DNA of 64,000 nt from Methanoregula sp. (lineage in GTDB: Archaea > Halobacteriota > Methanomicrobia > Methanomicrobiales > Methanospirillaceae), in contig NZ_JAQTQD010000009.1 in the NCBI RefSeq assembly GCF_028712425.1, positions 35,431 to 99,430 of the forward strand, in the 5' to 3' direction. The position numbers and the translations under genes were made by a program. Of the stretch, positions 21,310-30,665 are shown in pieces. The number at the start of each line of letters is the position of its first letter. Within the stretch, counting starts at the first letter, position 1. Under the pieces are notes generated by a model. It made no database searches. It had not been told where the DNA came from and saw only the letters and a list, made by a program, of their open reading frames with translations.

Positions 21310-21525
21310 ATGCCTGACACAACGCTGGTCAAGGTATCATCCAAGGGGCTCGTTACCCTTCCGAAAAAAATCCGGACAGATCTCGGGATCGAAGACGGCG
21401 ATTACCTGACCATCTCCTCGGATAAGGACAAGATCATCTTCCGGAAAGCCAGGATCGAGATCGATTACGAGAACCCGGACGATGCGTGGAAGGAACACGC
21501 ACACCGAAGGCTGGCGCATGACTGA
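21310..21525 (+). CDS. AbrB/SpoVT-type DNA-binding protein (antitoxin-like)
   Basis: The 71-residue protein starts with KVSSKGLVTLPKKIRTDLGI, the swapped-hairpin AbrB DNA-binding signature shared by MazE/VapB antitoxins and transition-state regulators. No toxin frame (PIN, MazF, Doc) follows on the same strand, so it is either an orphan regulator or the remnant of a toxin-antitoxin pair. It marks the last core-like gene before the AT-richer cassette. Confidence 0.8.
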   Translation: MPDTTLVKVSSKGLVTLPKKIRTDLGIEDGDYLTISSDKDKIIFRKARIEIDYENPDDAWKEHAHRRLAHD

Positions 21526-22006
21526 GCCGGCATCATACTGCCGGTCCGGGCACCCGCTCTCATGCCTCGGGGATCCGATGCCTGTGTTCTCCGCCCGGAT
21601 GTCAACAGAACGTTGCTGTACATTACCTCACCAATTCCCGTCGTAAAACCTTGATCTGTTCCGGAACAATTACCGTGTTTTTCCTTTTCATAGCCTCTGC
21701 CAAAATGGGGGGGTGAGGCAAAACTCGTACAACGGGGCACGATACGTGCTCCGTTTCATCAGAAACGGTGCTTGAGAAGAACCAACCGGTTCTTCAAGGG
21801 GCCGGAATTTTTACCCCGTGGAGAGGGGGGTGGGGAGAGTGGGTTATCGACGGAGGGGGAATATGGGGAGGGAATCCCCCCGCCCCGGTTGTTCGTCTGC
21901 TGTACAATTCTTCAGGCTAATGCCGCCACGGTGTCCGCCAAGGCCTCGACTTTGCTCCGGATCCCTTGAGGGAATGAGGGTGCAGGAGAGCCGGAAAATT
22001 TAAGGG
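21526..22006. other. Gene-free region with hairpin
   Basis: No supported gene. A stem CCGTTTC-atca-GAAACGG (21752-21769) is followed by a second inverted pair around AACCAACCGGTTCTTC (near 21780). Overlapping short frames have no recognisable products. Composition changes from GC-rich to AT-rich across this region, so it may mark the edge of the accessory cassette. Confidence 0.5.
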
Positions 22007-22579
22007 TCAAACAGATTCTCTTCTTTTCACTTGTTTATGCCGTTTGTTATAGCGGGGTAGCATTTTCAGACATTGGATAACTTCCTGATCAGAAGTTACA
22101 CCATAAACACGGTCATCAGGAATATCAGGATAGCGGGTCCGAGAGTCAATTTTCTGATCGGCAAGTTTTCCGCTCCATCCATCAACCCGACACGCAATTA
22201 TCAGCCGATTTAAAGCCCAGGCATTTGCCATCTCTGCCAGAGTACCGGCCCCCCCGCCAATTGCAATGACCGCATCCGCATTCGCGACAATTAGATTTCG
22301 TGCGAGATCCAGACCGGTAGGTATACAAATATCGACATAGACATTCGCATCACCAGGATCACTGCCGGGAAGAATTCCGATGATATCACCATGTTTGTAA
22401 CGAGGGGAGTTTCGTGCTCCTTTTGATGCCGCTTCCATTACACCCCCGAGACCTCCTGTTACCAACCGGTATCCATTATCAATAAGACTCCGCCCAATCT
22501 TTTCGGCGAGAAGATACTTTTCTGAATCCTCCCGAATGTTTGCATCCCCGATAACGGCAATTGATTTTTGTTCCTTCAT
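22007..22579 (-). CDS. SLOG/LOG-like nucleotide-binding protein (TIGR00725-type)
   Basis: The 190-residue Rossmann-like protein has IAVIGDANI at the first strand, TGGLGGVMEAASKGA and GGGAGTLAEMANAW, the signatures of the LOG/lysine-decarboxylase-like (SLOG) superfamily. Known members bind or cleave nucleotides and nucleotide sugars (LOG releases cytokinin bases; others sense signals in conflict systems). It is last in a four-gene run and overlaps the phosphatase gene by ATGA. In this setting it may act on a sugar nucleotide or phosphosugar; that is inference. Confidence 0.82.
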   Translation of the reverse strand: MKEQKSIAVIGDANIREDSEKYLLAEKIGRSLIDNGYRLVTGGLGGVMEAASKGARNSPRYKHGDIIGILPGSDPGDANVYVDICIPTGLDLARNLIVANADAVIAIGGGAGTLAEMANAWALNRLIIACRVDGWSGKLADQKIDSRTRYPDIPDDRVYGVTSDQEVIQCLKMLPRYNKRHKQVKRRESV

Positions 22580-23250
22580 GAAATCCTACGCTCCGTTTTG
22601 AATGAATACTCCGCATTTTTAAACTGAATTTCGGCATTGTCAGAATTCACTGATAGAACAATGCCGTTAAGGAATTCTATGGCCTTGACATGTTTCCCAA
22701 ATATGGTGAACACTAAAGGGAACAATGTTATGTCGTGAGCAACGACAACAAGCAGGTCTCCGGGCTGAACAGCAGGGTACTTCAGTAATTTACCCAATAC
22801 CTCGTCTGTATACTTCCGGGGATTCCAGATAGTATCCTCCGGCAGCTCGGATCGCAGCCATTGTTGAATTAGTCCCTGCCATCCGAATTCATTTCTCAGT
22901 TTAACGAGATTATTCAGGTTCACAACAGGACTTTTTATCTCAGGCTCACACCCGAGAACCCTTGTCTGATTTAAAGAAGAGAACCCTTCCTGTATTGAGC
23001 AGGCTGTCATCTCACACCGTTTTGCGACAGTGTGCCCGAGGAGCAACTGTTTTTTGGGAGCAACCTGCCTGATGGATTTACCGAATTCCCGTGCCATCTG
23101 GACACCCTCAGGATTAATTCCAATGGTATCACGCAGATGATCGGGAATACCACCGAATGAGTCCCTTTTTGAATGACGTATAAGGACAATCGTTTTTTCA
23201 TTAAGGGGGGCCTCATCGAGAAGATCAAGAACATAGGCGCCAGCTTTCAT
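22576..23250 (-). CDS. Histidine phosphatase (phosphoglycerate-mutase-like)
   Basis: The 224-residue protein has the catalytic IVLIRHSKRD near residue 25 and the second histidine in VVVAHDITLF, the pair that defines the histidine phosphatase superfamily. The ATG at 23250 overlaps the giant gene's stop by four bases, so a two-codon-earlier TTG is not needed. It would remove phosphate from a sugar, nucleotide or protein produced by its neighbours. The standard RHG is RHS here, as in a minority of family members. Confidence 0.83.
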   Translation of the reverse strand: MKAGAYVLDLLDEAPLNEKTIVLIRHSKRDSFGGIPDHLRDTIGINPEGVQMAREFGKSIRQVAPKKQLLLGHTVAKRCEMTACSIQEGFSSLNQTRVLGCEPEIKSPVVNLNNLVKLRNEFGWQGLIQQWLRSELPEDTIWNPRKYTDEVLGKLLKYPAVQPGDLLVVVAHDITLFPLVFTIFGKHVKAIEFLNGIVLSVNSDNAEIQFKNAEYSFKTERRIS

Positions 23251-26200
23251 ACCCAACCTCCATTCGTTACACCGTCGGTTTTCTTAAGCGGGGTTTTTCT
23301 TATTATCTGACCGATAATATCCTCGCGCATCAAACGGGTACCGGTATTTTTTTCTCCGGTGGGTTCATAGAAATACAACTTTTTGTCGATAAAGACCGGG
23401 TGGTGTGCCATCTCGACCATGGGAATCATGAAGGCCCAGTCTTCTGCATAGGGAATCCAGGTATCCCCGATTTTCATGTATGACTCAGGAATCGAATCAA
23501 ACAGGAATTTCCTGAACGATCTCAGGTGCTGCCAGACATTCCCGCCGCGGGCTCCCCGGGGATTCGTGAACATTGCTTTGTAATCACACCATTTGTCGGT
23601 TCGAATCATGGACCCGACGGTGAGATCGGCTCCATCATCGTACACCTTCCTGAGCTGACCGATAATATCGGTCCCTATCAGCGCGTCATCGGCATCCAAA
23701 GTAATGATGACACTTTCCGGGTTCGAACAGATATCCCGAATTGCGATGAGGTTGTTTTCCATAGATGTGAGAGAATTCCCGTTGAAGAATACCCGGGCCC
23801 CCTCTCCGAGTGCAGGGGCCAGGATTTCACTGATGTATTCAGGGATGGGATTGGACGATCCAGCATCGATGAAGACAATCCCGAAGCAATGGTCCTGTTG
23901 CCGGGCAACCGAATCCATGCAGCGTCGCATCCTGGAGACCGGGACATCCTTTCCACGGATGATGAAAATATACTCGGAATCGAGCGGGATAATCCAGTCA
24001 GCAAGTCTGCCCACGAGATCAACAGAATTGTTCTGGATTTCCGGAACGTGATTTCGCTCGATACTCCTGACGACATTATACCAGAAATTAATATCGGATT
24101 TTTTATCGTTGGGAACATGGACGAAGAAGGTCCGGCAGTCTCCTCCGCGATAGGATTGCCATGACGATTGTGCCAGTCTGGCATCAAGTGCCCTATGCCA
24201 GGGATACTGCAGGGTCCCATCATGTGTCAATCCGTTCGGGAGGGGGAGCACTTCCTCCAGCCGATCTTTGGCGAGAAGCGAGCATCGTACTTCCGTCCTC
24301 CACTTTTCCCCGGCCCTACCTGGAGAATACGGTTCATTCCCGTTTTTTGCTATGTTGAATGATATCGTGACTGCCATGGGATCTGACTGGAGAACATCGA
24401 TCATCTCCCCAAGATAATCATGATCGCGATCCTTGCGTCCGATGAGACAATCGCTGTCCATCTGGAGAATGTAATCGCCTTGGCACTGGTCTACCCCGAA
24501 CAATGACATGAAGGTTGGCTGTCCGTTTTCACATCGCGGGTTTGTGCAGGCAATACCGAACCAGTTTTGATAAGTCTCTTCAATGGTCGCAGGATCGTCC
24601 GGGACTATCACAAAACGATCGATGACACCTTCGGCTGTAAGGCGCTCCAGCCTTACTTTGAGTTCTGCCACATCTGCCGGGGCATACTCCCGGGAGAATG
24701 GCCCGGTGAAAGTGTCCGTAATAACGATTTTCTCGAAAAACCTCTGGGGCCCCTCCAGTTGATTGACGATATGGCGGATCTGGAAATCTATGGATTCCCA
24801 CTCCATTGCACCCGCACGGATGAGGAGCGATACCTTTTCGTCTCTTGGGAGTTGAAGCGGTTTCACCTTAAGGAGGAGGAAATCGCTTGACGGGCAGAGA
24901 TTCGGGATATCTGTCGTCCTTACCTCCTCGATTGTTTCAATCTCAAATCCCTGACGGTGTATCTGATGCTTGTACCATGAGAATGGCCGGTGGCACTCCG
25001 TCCGAATTTTACCGGTCTCCCTCATTTTTTTCTGATAGGTAAAGGTTTCCTGGTAATGAGAGTCATCCGGGATGTCCAGTTTCACATGTGTTTCAGATTC
25101 CTTTACAAATGATGAGAAGGGGTTGCAGAGTGCGATAATGGCTTCGCCGTCATCAGAAACCAGCGACCGGATATCCTGCAGCACCTCCTCAGCCTCGGAA
25201 TCGTTGCTTATGGTACAGAGAACCAGGCTGCAGATCACCCGGTCAAATTTTATTTCCTTCTCCTTCAGAACTGCCAGCTCTTTTGAACCGATGTAGTGTG
25301 CCTTGACAGTCTCTTTACAGTTTCTGGCAAGAACAGTCCGGTCCAGATCATACCCGGTAACCGAAAATCCCTTTTCCGCCAGGGCTTCTGCTATGGAACC
25401 CCGGCCGCACCCATAGTCGAAAATGCTGGAGGGGTTTGCCTCCGATACAAGGCGCACAATGCGCTCATTGACAAGATTATTCTTGGTTTTTGTCTTTGTC
25501 GATTCGTAAAAATACTCAAATCCGCACAGTTCCGGCAGATTCCCATCGAAGAGCGCGATCGACATCACATCAAAGAGGTCTGCCCGGAAATGCCATCGGT
25601 ACATGAGATATGCCCTCCGGCACATCTGGAGGAACTCGCTGTCATTATACGGGACAATCGAATCACCGATATCCACAAGTTTGAGCGTGCCGTCACTGAC
25701 AACAAAATTCCGTGGGTGGAAATTCGTGAATGCAATACCGGCATCGCGGCATTCTGCAAGAACGGAGAATATGTCCTGCAGGTACCCTCCCGAATATTCC
25801 TCTCCCTTTTCAAAGGAGAGGACAAAAATCAACTCTCCCTCATCCTCGATGATTTCCTTGAGTTGGCACATATGACACAAGGCAGGGTTGTTCAGGACCC
25901 TGGCCCTGATAACATCAAGCCGCCCGTCCTGAAAATTTGCCCGGCCAGCGTAGAAATATTTGTAGGCATTCGTGCCATCGGTGAAAACGGCTCCTTCGTG
26001 GCCATGCCCGACATAGGACAGAGGTGCCGTGATATCAACAATCTTCTTCTGAACGATTCTTTCAGTGATGATCCTTGCCCGATCAACCTGCGCCGGCAGT
26101 ACATCCTTTGTAAGGGCTGATCGGTAGGTTTTCACATGCCCTTTGAACTGCATGAGGAATCGTCGAAGGTCCTGCCCATTCCAGGCCATTCCCTCACGAT

Positions 26201-28445
26201 GCAGGCTCCAGATATTCTTATCCGAATACATTTCTTTAAGTGATTTCAGGAATGTGAGGGCATTCTCTGCTCCCTGCCCTTGGGAAAATGAATCAGACTG
26301 CAACACCTTTTCAATCGAACCGATGAGTCCCTGAATCCGGTATGCGTTCATGACGAATTGGGTGAGCCGCCCGGTCAGATGGCTATTGAACGAGGTGCAG
26401 ACCCGGGCGATATCCCCCTCTTCCATTGAAAGTCTGATCCTGCGGGGGATTGAGCCGGTCTCTTCAATTTTTTTCTCATAGTACTCGTCCATGGCACGGA
26501 CATATGCACTTCCGTAAAAATCAGCAAGCAGGGAATCAAAGTTCATGACACCCACCGCTTCAGCGGTCCGTTCCTGCCTGACCGCAAGAGGGAAAATCCC
26601 TACCTTGTTTGCCCGAACCCGATTATTGAGAATACACCAGAAGGTATCCCCGCGACGGGCATTCAGCCTCCCGATCCTGGGAGAGATGTTGGGAAATTCC
26701 CGCAGGCATACCGGATTGAGCACAAGGGTATTACCACCTCGCGGGATTATTGATCGGGAACCTGATAGCGATCCGCCACAGGTCGAGTGATGCGGAACGG
26801 CGACGGGCCGGGTCAGGTTCCTGCCATAACCGATGGCGGGGATCTTCCGGATACTATCCCTGCCTTTGAACGGAGGGACCGGCAGTTCGAGGTGGGCCGC
26901 ATGCTCACTGGAATAATCATAGTAATAATCGGGAAATGCTCTGCTGAGCTCAGCGATTGAATTCCGTGTTTGAGAGACGGGATAGGCCGACACTGTAGCA
27001 TCCGATGCGATCATACGCTCCTGCTCTTTCAGCGCGAAGAAGAGATCGAGCAGTTGAACCCGCATTGTGCTTTGGACCGGGAGCGGTGCATCCCCGGTGA
27101 TTTTCCCAACGGCAATACTGATCCCCTCACTGCGTAACCGGCCGATGGTATTCTGCAGATCCGCAAGGGAGAGTTTCACAATTTCATTATCCGTTGTCAG
27201 ATACTCAAGACGGATATCGTCATCGAGGATCCAGACCACAGAACCCGGTATCTGCCGTGCCTCCTTGTAGAGGTAATGGTGAAGGACGGTTCTTCCCGAT
27301 GAGATCCCTTTTCGCTGCTCTTCATCCTGCAGATAGGATCCGAATGTTCCCTTGTCGCACTCTTCATCAATGGTTCTGCTGCTGATACACACACAGTTCA
27401 GCGACCGGTAGTTTTCCGAATCGAGGAGTCGGTCGAGGTCTGGCGTGGATGGCGTGTTATCGCAGACGATCACCCGCCGTTGAGCGGAAGAGTTTTTGAA
27501 AAACTCCACAAGATCGTCAAGCAGGTGTTGCGTGGAGCTCATCCGTGTTGCAATGAACCCGATGACAACAGGGATTTGCGATACGACAGGCGCATCTGGG
27601 GATTTATGAATGCAATCCGGCAGACTACCTCCAAACCGTCGTTGGGATTCCTCGATAGTACATCCAAAAAGGTCCCGGGCCCGCTGCCGGAATGCCTCAC
27701 GCTCCGGTTCGGTCATTCTCGGGGCGTATTTATTGTAGAATCCCGCAAGGCCCTGTTTTTTCCGGGGGGATCCGGGCTCCGATAACCGGTTTGTATCGGG
27801 AATCGCCCAGTGATGCACCAGATGTTTTCTCACAAATCCGATGCGGCAGGTATCGAGATCGAGCAGCCGTATGCAGACATCCCGGTCTGTTGTGCTTTCC
27901 AGCGCTTCATCAAATCCCCCGGCATGAAGAAGGGTCGAGAACCTCACGAAGAGATTGGAGCCCTGGACATGGGGATTCCGGATGAGAAAATCGTGCGCTA
28001 ACAGTGTATCAGGGATCGTAAGAGGGATTCCGCTGTCTCCGGTTCTTTCGTGGCGGATGAGACCGGAGACAACAACATCACAGCCTTGTGATTCGGCTGT
28101 TTTCAGGCATTCCGCGAGATACCCGGGAGACCACTCATCATCATCGTCAAGAATCGCAATCCAGGTCGATTCCGGAACAACACCTGCCTGTATGCAGGAA
28201 TACAGACCGGTGTTTATTGCCCCGGAGAGATTGTCCGTCCTCTTGTTCTTAATAAAATGAATCTCGGGAAGGATACTGGATGCTTCATGAACCACATCCC
28301 GTGTCTGGTTCTCGTGATTGCTATCACAATCGCTAACAACAAGGATGGTATCCGGTTGCTTTGTCTGCTTGGCGATCGAACCGAGAGCCCGTCTCAGCAA
28401 TTCAGGCCGGTTCTTCGTTGGAATAAGTACGGCAAGGTGCGGCAT
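23247..28445 (-). CDS. Giant multidomain glycosyltransferase/kinase-like/methyltransferase protein
   Basis: One uninterrupted frame encodes 1732 residues. In order: a GT-A (family 2) domain at ~1-270 (LAVLIPTKNRP start, DDDDEW at ~100-104); a second GT-like region at ~290-620 (WILDDDIRLEY at ~405); a helical part to ~800; a kinase-like domain at ~803-965 (glycine loop GHGHEGAV, lysine in YKYF, loop NFHPRNFVV, then VDIGDS); a methyltransferase at ~985-1195 (FDYGCGRGSIAEA); a third GT-like region at ~1203-1460 (DYILQMDSDC); and a fourth GT-A domain at ~1490-1700 (IITLDADDALIG). No signal or membrane segment is seen, so it should be cytoplasmic. It overlaps the phosphatase gene and follows a UDP-sugar dehydrogenase gene. 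It probably assembles and modifies a surface glycan; the product is unknown. Confidence 0.85.
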   Translation of the reverse strand: MPHLAVLIPTKNRPELLRRALGSIAKQTKQPDTILVVSDCDSNHENQTRDVVHEASSILPEIHFIKNKRTDNLSGAINTGLYSCIQAGVVPESTWIAILDDDDEWSPGYLAECLKTAESQGCDVVVSGLIRHERTGDSGIPLTIPDTLLAHDFLIRNPHVQGSNLFVRFSTLLHAGGFDEALESTTDRDVCIRLLDLDTCRIGFVRKHLVHHWAIPDTNRLSEPGSPRKKQGLAGFYNKYAPRMTEPEREAFRQRARDLFGCTIEESQRRFGGSLPDCIHKSPDAPVVSQIPVVIGFIATRMSSTQHLLDDLVEFFKNSSAQRRVIVCDNTPSTPDLDRLLDSENYRSLNCVCISSRTIDEECDKGTFGSYLQDEEQRKGISSGRTVLHHYLYKEARQIPGSVVWILDDDIRLEYLTTDNEIVKLSLADLQNTIGRLRSEGISIAVGKITGDAPLPVQSTMRVQLLDLFFALKEQERMIASDATVSAYPVSQTRNSIAELSRAFPDYYYDYSSEHAAHLELPVPPFKGRDSIRKIPAIGYGRNLTRPVAVPHHSTCGGSLSGSRSIIPRGGNTLVLNPVCLREFPNISPRIGRLNARRGDTFWCILNNRVRANKVGIFPLAVRQERTAEAVGVMNFDSLLADFYGSAYVRAMDEYYEKKIEETGSIPRRIRLSMEEGDIARVCTSFNSHLTGRLTQFVMNAYRIQGLIGSIEKVLQSDSFSQGQGAENALTFLKSLKEMYSDKNIWSLHREGMAWNGQDLRRFLMQFKGHVKTYRSALTKDVLPAQVDRARIITERIVQKKIVDITAPLSYVGHGHEGAVFTDGTNAYKYFYAGRANFQDGRLDVIRARVLNNPALCHMCQLKEIIEDEGELIFVLSFEKGEEYSGGYLQDIFSVLAECRDAGIAFTNFHPRNFVVSDGTLKLVDIGDSIVPYNDSEFLQMCRRAYLMYRWHFRADLFDVMSIALFDGNLPELCGFEYFYESTKTKTKNNLVNERIVRLVSEANPSSIFDYGCGRGSIAEALAEKGFSVTGYDLDRTVLARNCKETVKAHYIGSKELAVLKEKEIKFDRVICSLVLCTISNDSEAEEVLQDIRSLVSDDGEAIIALCNPFSSFVKESETHVKLDIPDDSHYQETFTYQKKMRETGKIRTECHRPFSWYKHQIHRQGFEIETIEEVRTTDIPNLCPSSDFLLLKVKPLQLPRDEKVSLLIRAGAMEWESIDFQIRHIVNQLEGPQRFFEKIVITDTFTGPFSREYAPADVAELKVRLERLTAEGVIDRFVIVPDDPATIEETYQNWFGIACTNPRCENGQPTFMSLFGVDQCQGDYILQMDSDCLIGRKDRDHDYLGEMIDVLQSDPMAVTISFNIAKNGNEPYSPGRAGEKWRTEVRCSLLAKDRLEEVLPLPNGLTHDGTLQYPWHRALDARLAQSSWQSYRGGDCRTFFVHVPNDKKSDINFWYNVVRSIERNHVPEIQNNSVDLVGRLADWIIPLDSEYIFIIRGKDVPVSRMRRCMDSVARQQDHCFGIVFIDAGSSNPIPEYISEILAPALGEGARVFFNGNSLTSMENNLIAIRDICSNPESVIITLDADDALIGTDIIGQLRKVYDDGADLTVGSMIRTDKWCDYKAMFTNPRGARGGNVWQHLRSFRKFLFDSIPESYMKIGDTWIPYAEDWAFMIPMVEMAHHPVFIDKKLYFYEPTGEKNTGTRLMREDIIGQIIRKTPLKKTDGVTNGGWV

Positions 28446-28461
28446 TGTATCTCACACCGGC

Positions 28462-29310
28462 TTAATGCGACCTGTTTTCAATTGACTGCGGAACGGGGGG
28501 TTTTGTATTAACAACCAATCGGGAATTCTGATGGTTCTCGTTCACCGTTTCCACGGCCCTGAGCAAGGGTGTATTATGGGAGGCATTGATCAGTTCGCGG
28601 GTGTCTTTCGGCACACACTTTCCCCCGTATGCACCGAGACCGGGCCTGAGATGTTCCCGGGATTTGACCCGACGGTCAGCATGGATCACACTCATGACGC
28701 TCGCGGGATCCGCCCCGTGTTCACGGGAGATCCGCTCCATCTCATTTGTGAAACTGACCTTTGTGGCGATGTAGGCGTTATGTGCAAGTTTGCCGATCTC
28801 CGCGTCCCGGAATGACATTCGTAACACCGGGACAATCTCCTCCAGTCCGTCAACCCATGAGAAGAGCTTCAATACTTCATCAACCGCCGTTTCGTCGCCG
28901 CTGATGACAATCCGGTCAGGATTGACCGCCCACTGGAAATTCCTCTTTTCCCGTAAGAATTCCGGCATATAGACAAGATGGAGACGGGGAAACCGTGCTT
29001 TCGCTGAGTCCATATATCCGACTCTCACGGTACTCTTGACTACACAAATTCCCTGAAAACGGCTCTCCGTCAACCGTGACAGGACATCATCGACTGCTGA
29101 ACAATCAAGCCGGTCATCAAAACCCCCGGGAGTCTGGACGCAGATGAAGACAACCTGCGTTTTCACGATCTCATTCCAGGAACCCTTGCCCTTGATGTCG
29201 TAACCGACACAGGAGGGATGGAAAAAACTCATTGCATGTGCAAATGCAGAACCGACTGCACCAAGGCCAATAATACCGACCCGTGCCTTAACTTCACTCT
29301 CGTAGTTCAT
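28462..29310 (-). CDS. UDP-glucose/GDP-mannose dehydrogenase family protein, short form
   Basis: Family members oxidise a nucleotide sugar to the uronic acid in two NAD-dependent steps. The ATG at 29310 begins next to the NAD fold (VGIIGLGAVGSAFAHAM) and has a GGAG ribosome site. STVRVGYMDS, PEFLREKR and the catalytic-cysteine motif YGGKCVPKD are present. At 282 residues it ends soon after that cysteine and lacks the usual C-terminal UDP-binding domain, so it is shortened compared with the ~400-residue norm. The giant gene starts 17 bases on, so this is probably the first gene of the cassette. Confidence 0.83.
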   Translation of the reverse strand: MNYESEVKARVGIIGLGAVGSAFAHAMSFFHPSCVGYDIKGKGSWNEIVKTQVVFICVQTPGGFDDRLDCSAVDDVLSRLTESRFQGICVVKSTVRVGYMDSAKARFPRLHLVYMPEFLREKRNFQWAVNPDRIVISGDETAVDEVLKLFSWVDGLEEIVPVLRMSFRDAEIGKLAHNAYIATKVSFTNEMERISREHGADPASVMSVIHADRRVKSREHLRPGLGAYGGKCVPKDTRELINASHNTPLLRAVETVNENHQNSRLVVNTKPPVPQSIENRSH

Positions 29311-29569
29311 TCTATTGACTCCGTTCATCTGGAGCCAATAACAAAATGGATTGGCAAACATTGTCGTTTGCTTTGTATCTTTCGATGGGTTTAGCATCCA
29401 GGATACCGTGAAACATTGGGGTGCTTCACGCATAACATCCATCGATGTTATCGGCAAATTCCGTTTGAGAGTATTATTATTAAAGATTGTTGTAGGAAAA
29501 TAGGAGGGGATAAACCAAATATCCGACTCATCTATTCCAATAGGTACGGATGCCGTCGATAATACTCTC

Positions 29570-30019
29570 TTACCCAACCCACTTGATCCTCGCCATCGCC
29601 TCTTTCAGCTTCTCCATCGAAGCCGCGTACGACAGCCGGATCCATCCCGGTGCATAGAACGCACTGCCCGGTGTAGCAGCCACGTACCCCTTGTCAAGCC
29701 ACCGGGACGCCACTTCCATTTCAGCTCCGGCAACCTTCACGAACGAATAGAGCGCACCCTCGGCCGGGGCAGTCTCGTAACCCATCGCTTTCAGTTCGCC
29801 TATGACGTACTTGCGCCACTTGTCGAACTCCTGCCGCATGTTCTCGACACACTGCTGGTCACCCCTGAGTGCCGCAACCCCGCCCCACATGGCAAAGGTC
29901 GTGACCTGGCTGATCGAGTGCTGCTGGACCTTGGACATCTCCGTGATGATCTCTTTCGGACCCACGACGTACCCGAGCCGCCAGCCGGTCATGGCGTAGG
30001 CCTCCGAGAAGCCGTTGAC
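29570..30019 (-). pseudogene. 3' fragment of an aspartate aminotransferase gene
   Basis: About 150 codons are closely similar to the C-terminal part of the intact aminotransferase at 48378-49511, starting at NGFSEAYAMTGW and running exactly to the stop. The N-terminal 60% with the PLP lysine region is missing; the frame starts in unrelated sequence (an ATG at 30040). There are no internal stops. It is the longest of three such 3' pieces in this window, all on the minus strand. Confidence 0.85.
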
Positions 30020-30136
30020 ATATTCCCAAACAGGGAACATGGATGCATGAAACCGGCATGAATACCCGCAGCCTGATCATCCATCATCTTTTTTTCGATT
30101 CATACACAGAGCAGGGGGATTGAAGCAACCTCCTGT

Positions 30137-30655
30137 TCATGAATTTTTTTTCTTACGTTCCTTCAACGTTAATGCAATGCCAATGAATGCAAGTGCAATG
30201 ACTGCGCCCGCAAAATTTAAAGACAGGACATTGCGGGTTTGAGCCGGTTGCACAAGAGCCCGTGAAATCCCCCCGCCAGGATATACTGTCTCAATTGAGC
30301 TTGACCACGTCTCGTTGGCGCCGATGATCCAGATGTCAGTGATTCTTGTGGGGTCATTGCGTTCCCCGGTCATTCTCATCGAGAATACTAGCTGTTTCCC
30401 GCAGTTGTTGGCCGGGGGGATGTGAACTGATTTATAATCTATATCCATCTGCTCCTCGTACCAATATCCGACACCACACTCATTGAAAAATTCCATAATG
30501 GTGGCGTTGCCCTTCACGGTCGGATGCCTGCCGGTAAGCTGATCGAGGGGTATGCCCATACCGGGATATACCGGTGTGATTTCTGCTGCAGATACTATCC
30601 CCAGTAGTGTCGTGATACCAAGCAGGAAACTGAAAACAAGTGCAATCGTTCTCAT
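30137..30655 (-). CDS. Exported protein with C-terminal membrane anchor, unknown function
   Basis: The ATG at 30655 gives a signal peptide (MRTIALVFSFLLG to GIVSAAE), a ~120-residue outside domain with two cysteines (NECGVGYW and NNCGKQ) that could form a disulfide, and a C-terminal helix followed by KERKKKNS. No known family is recognised. It lies 10 bases after the transglutaminase-like gene on the same strand and is probably cotranscribed. Confidence 0.7.
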   Translation of the reverse strand: MRTIALVFSFLLGITTLLGIVSAAEITPVYPGMGIPLDQLTGRHPTVKGNATIMEFFNECGVGYWYEEQMDIDYKSVHIPPANNCGKQLVFSMRMTGERNDPTRITDIWIIGANETWSSSIETVYPGGGISRALVQPAQTRNVLSLNFAGAVIALAFIGIALTLKERKKKNS

Positions 30656-30665
30656 AAAAAAAGGG

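Noticed and set aside
21465..21740. Minus-strand frame after the AbrB-type gene as a possible toxin
   Set aside because: Wrong strand, overlaps the AbrB gene, and shows no PIN, MazF or Doc residues.
23598..23612. GGTTCGAATC-like T-loop suggesting a tRNA
   Set aside because: It lies inside the giant gene and no acceptor, D or anticodon stems can be paired around it.
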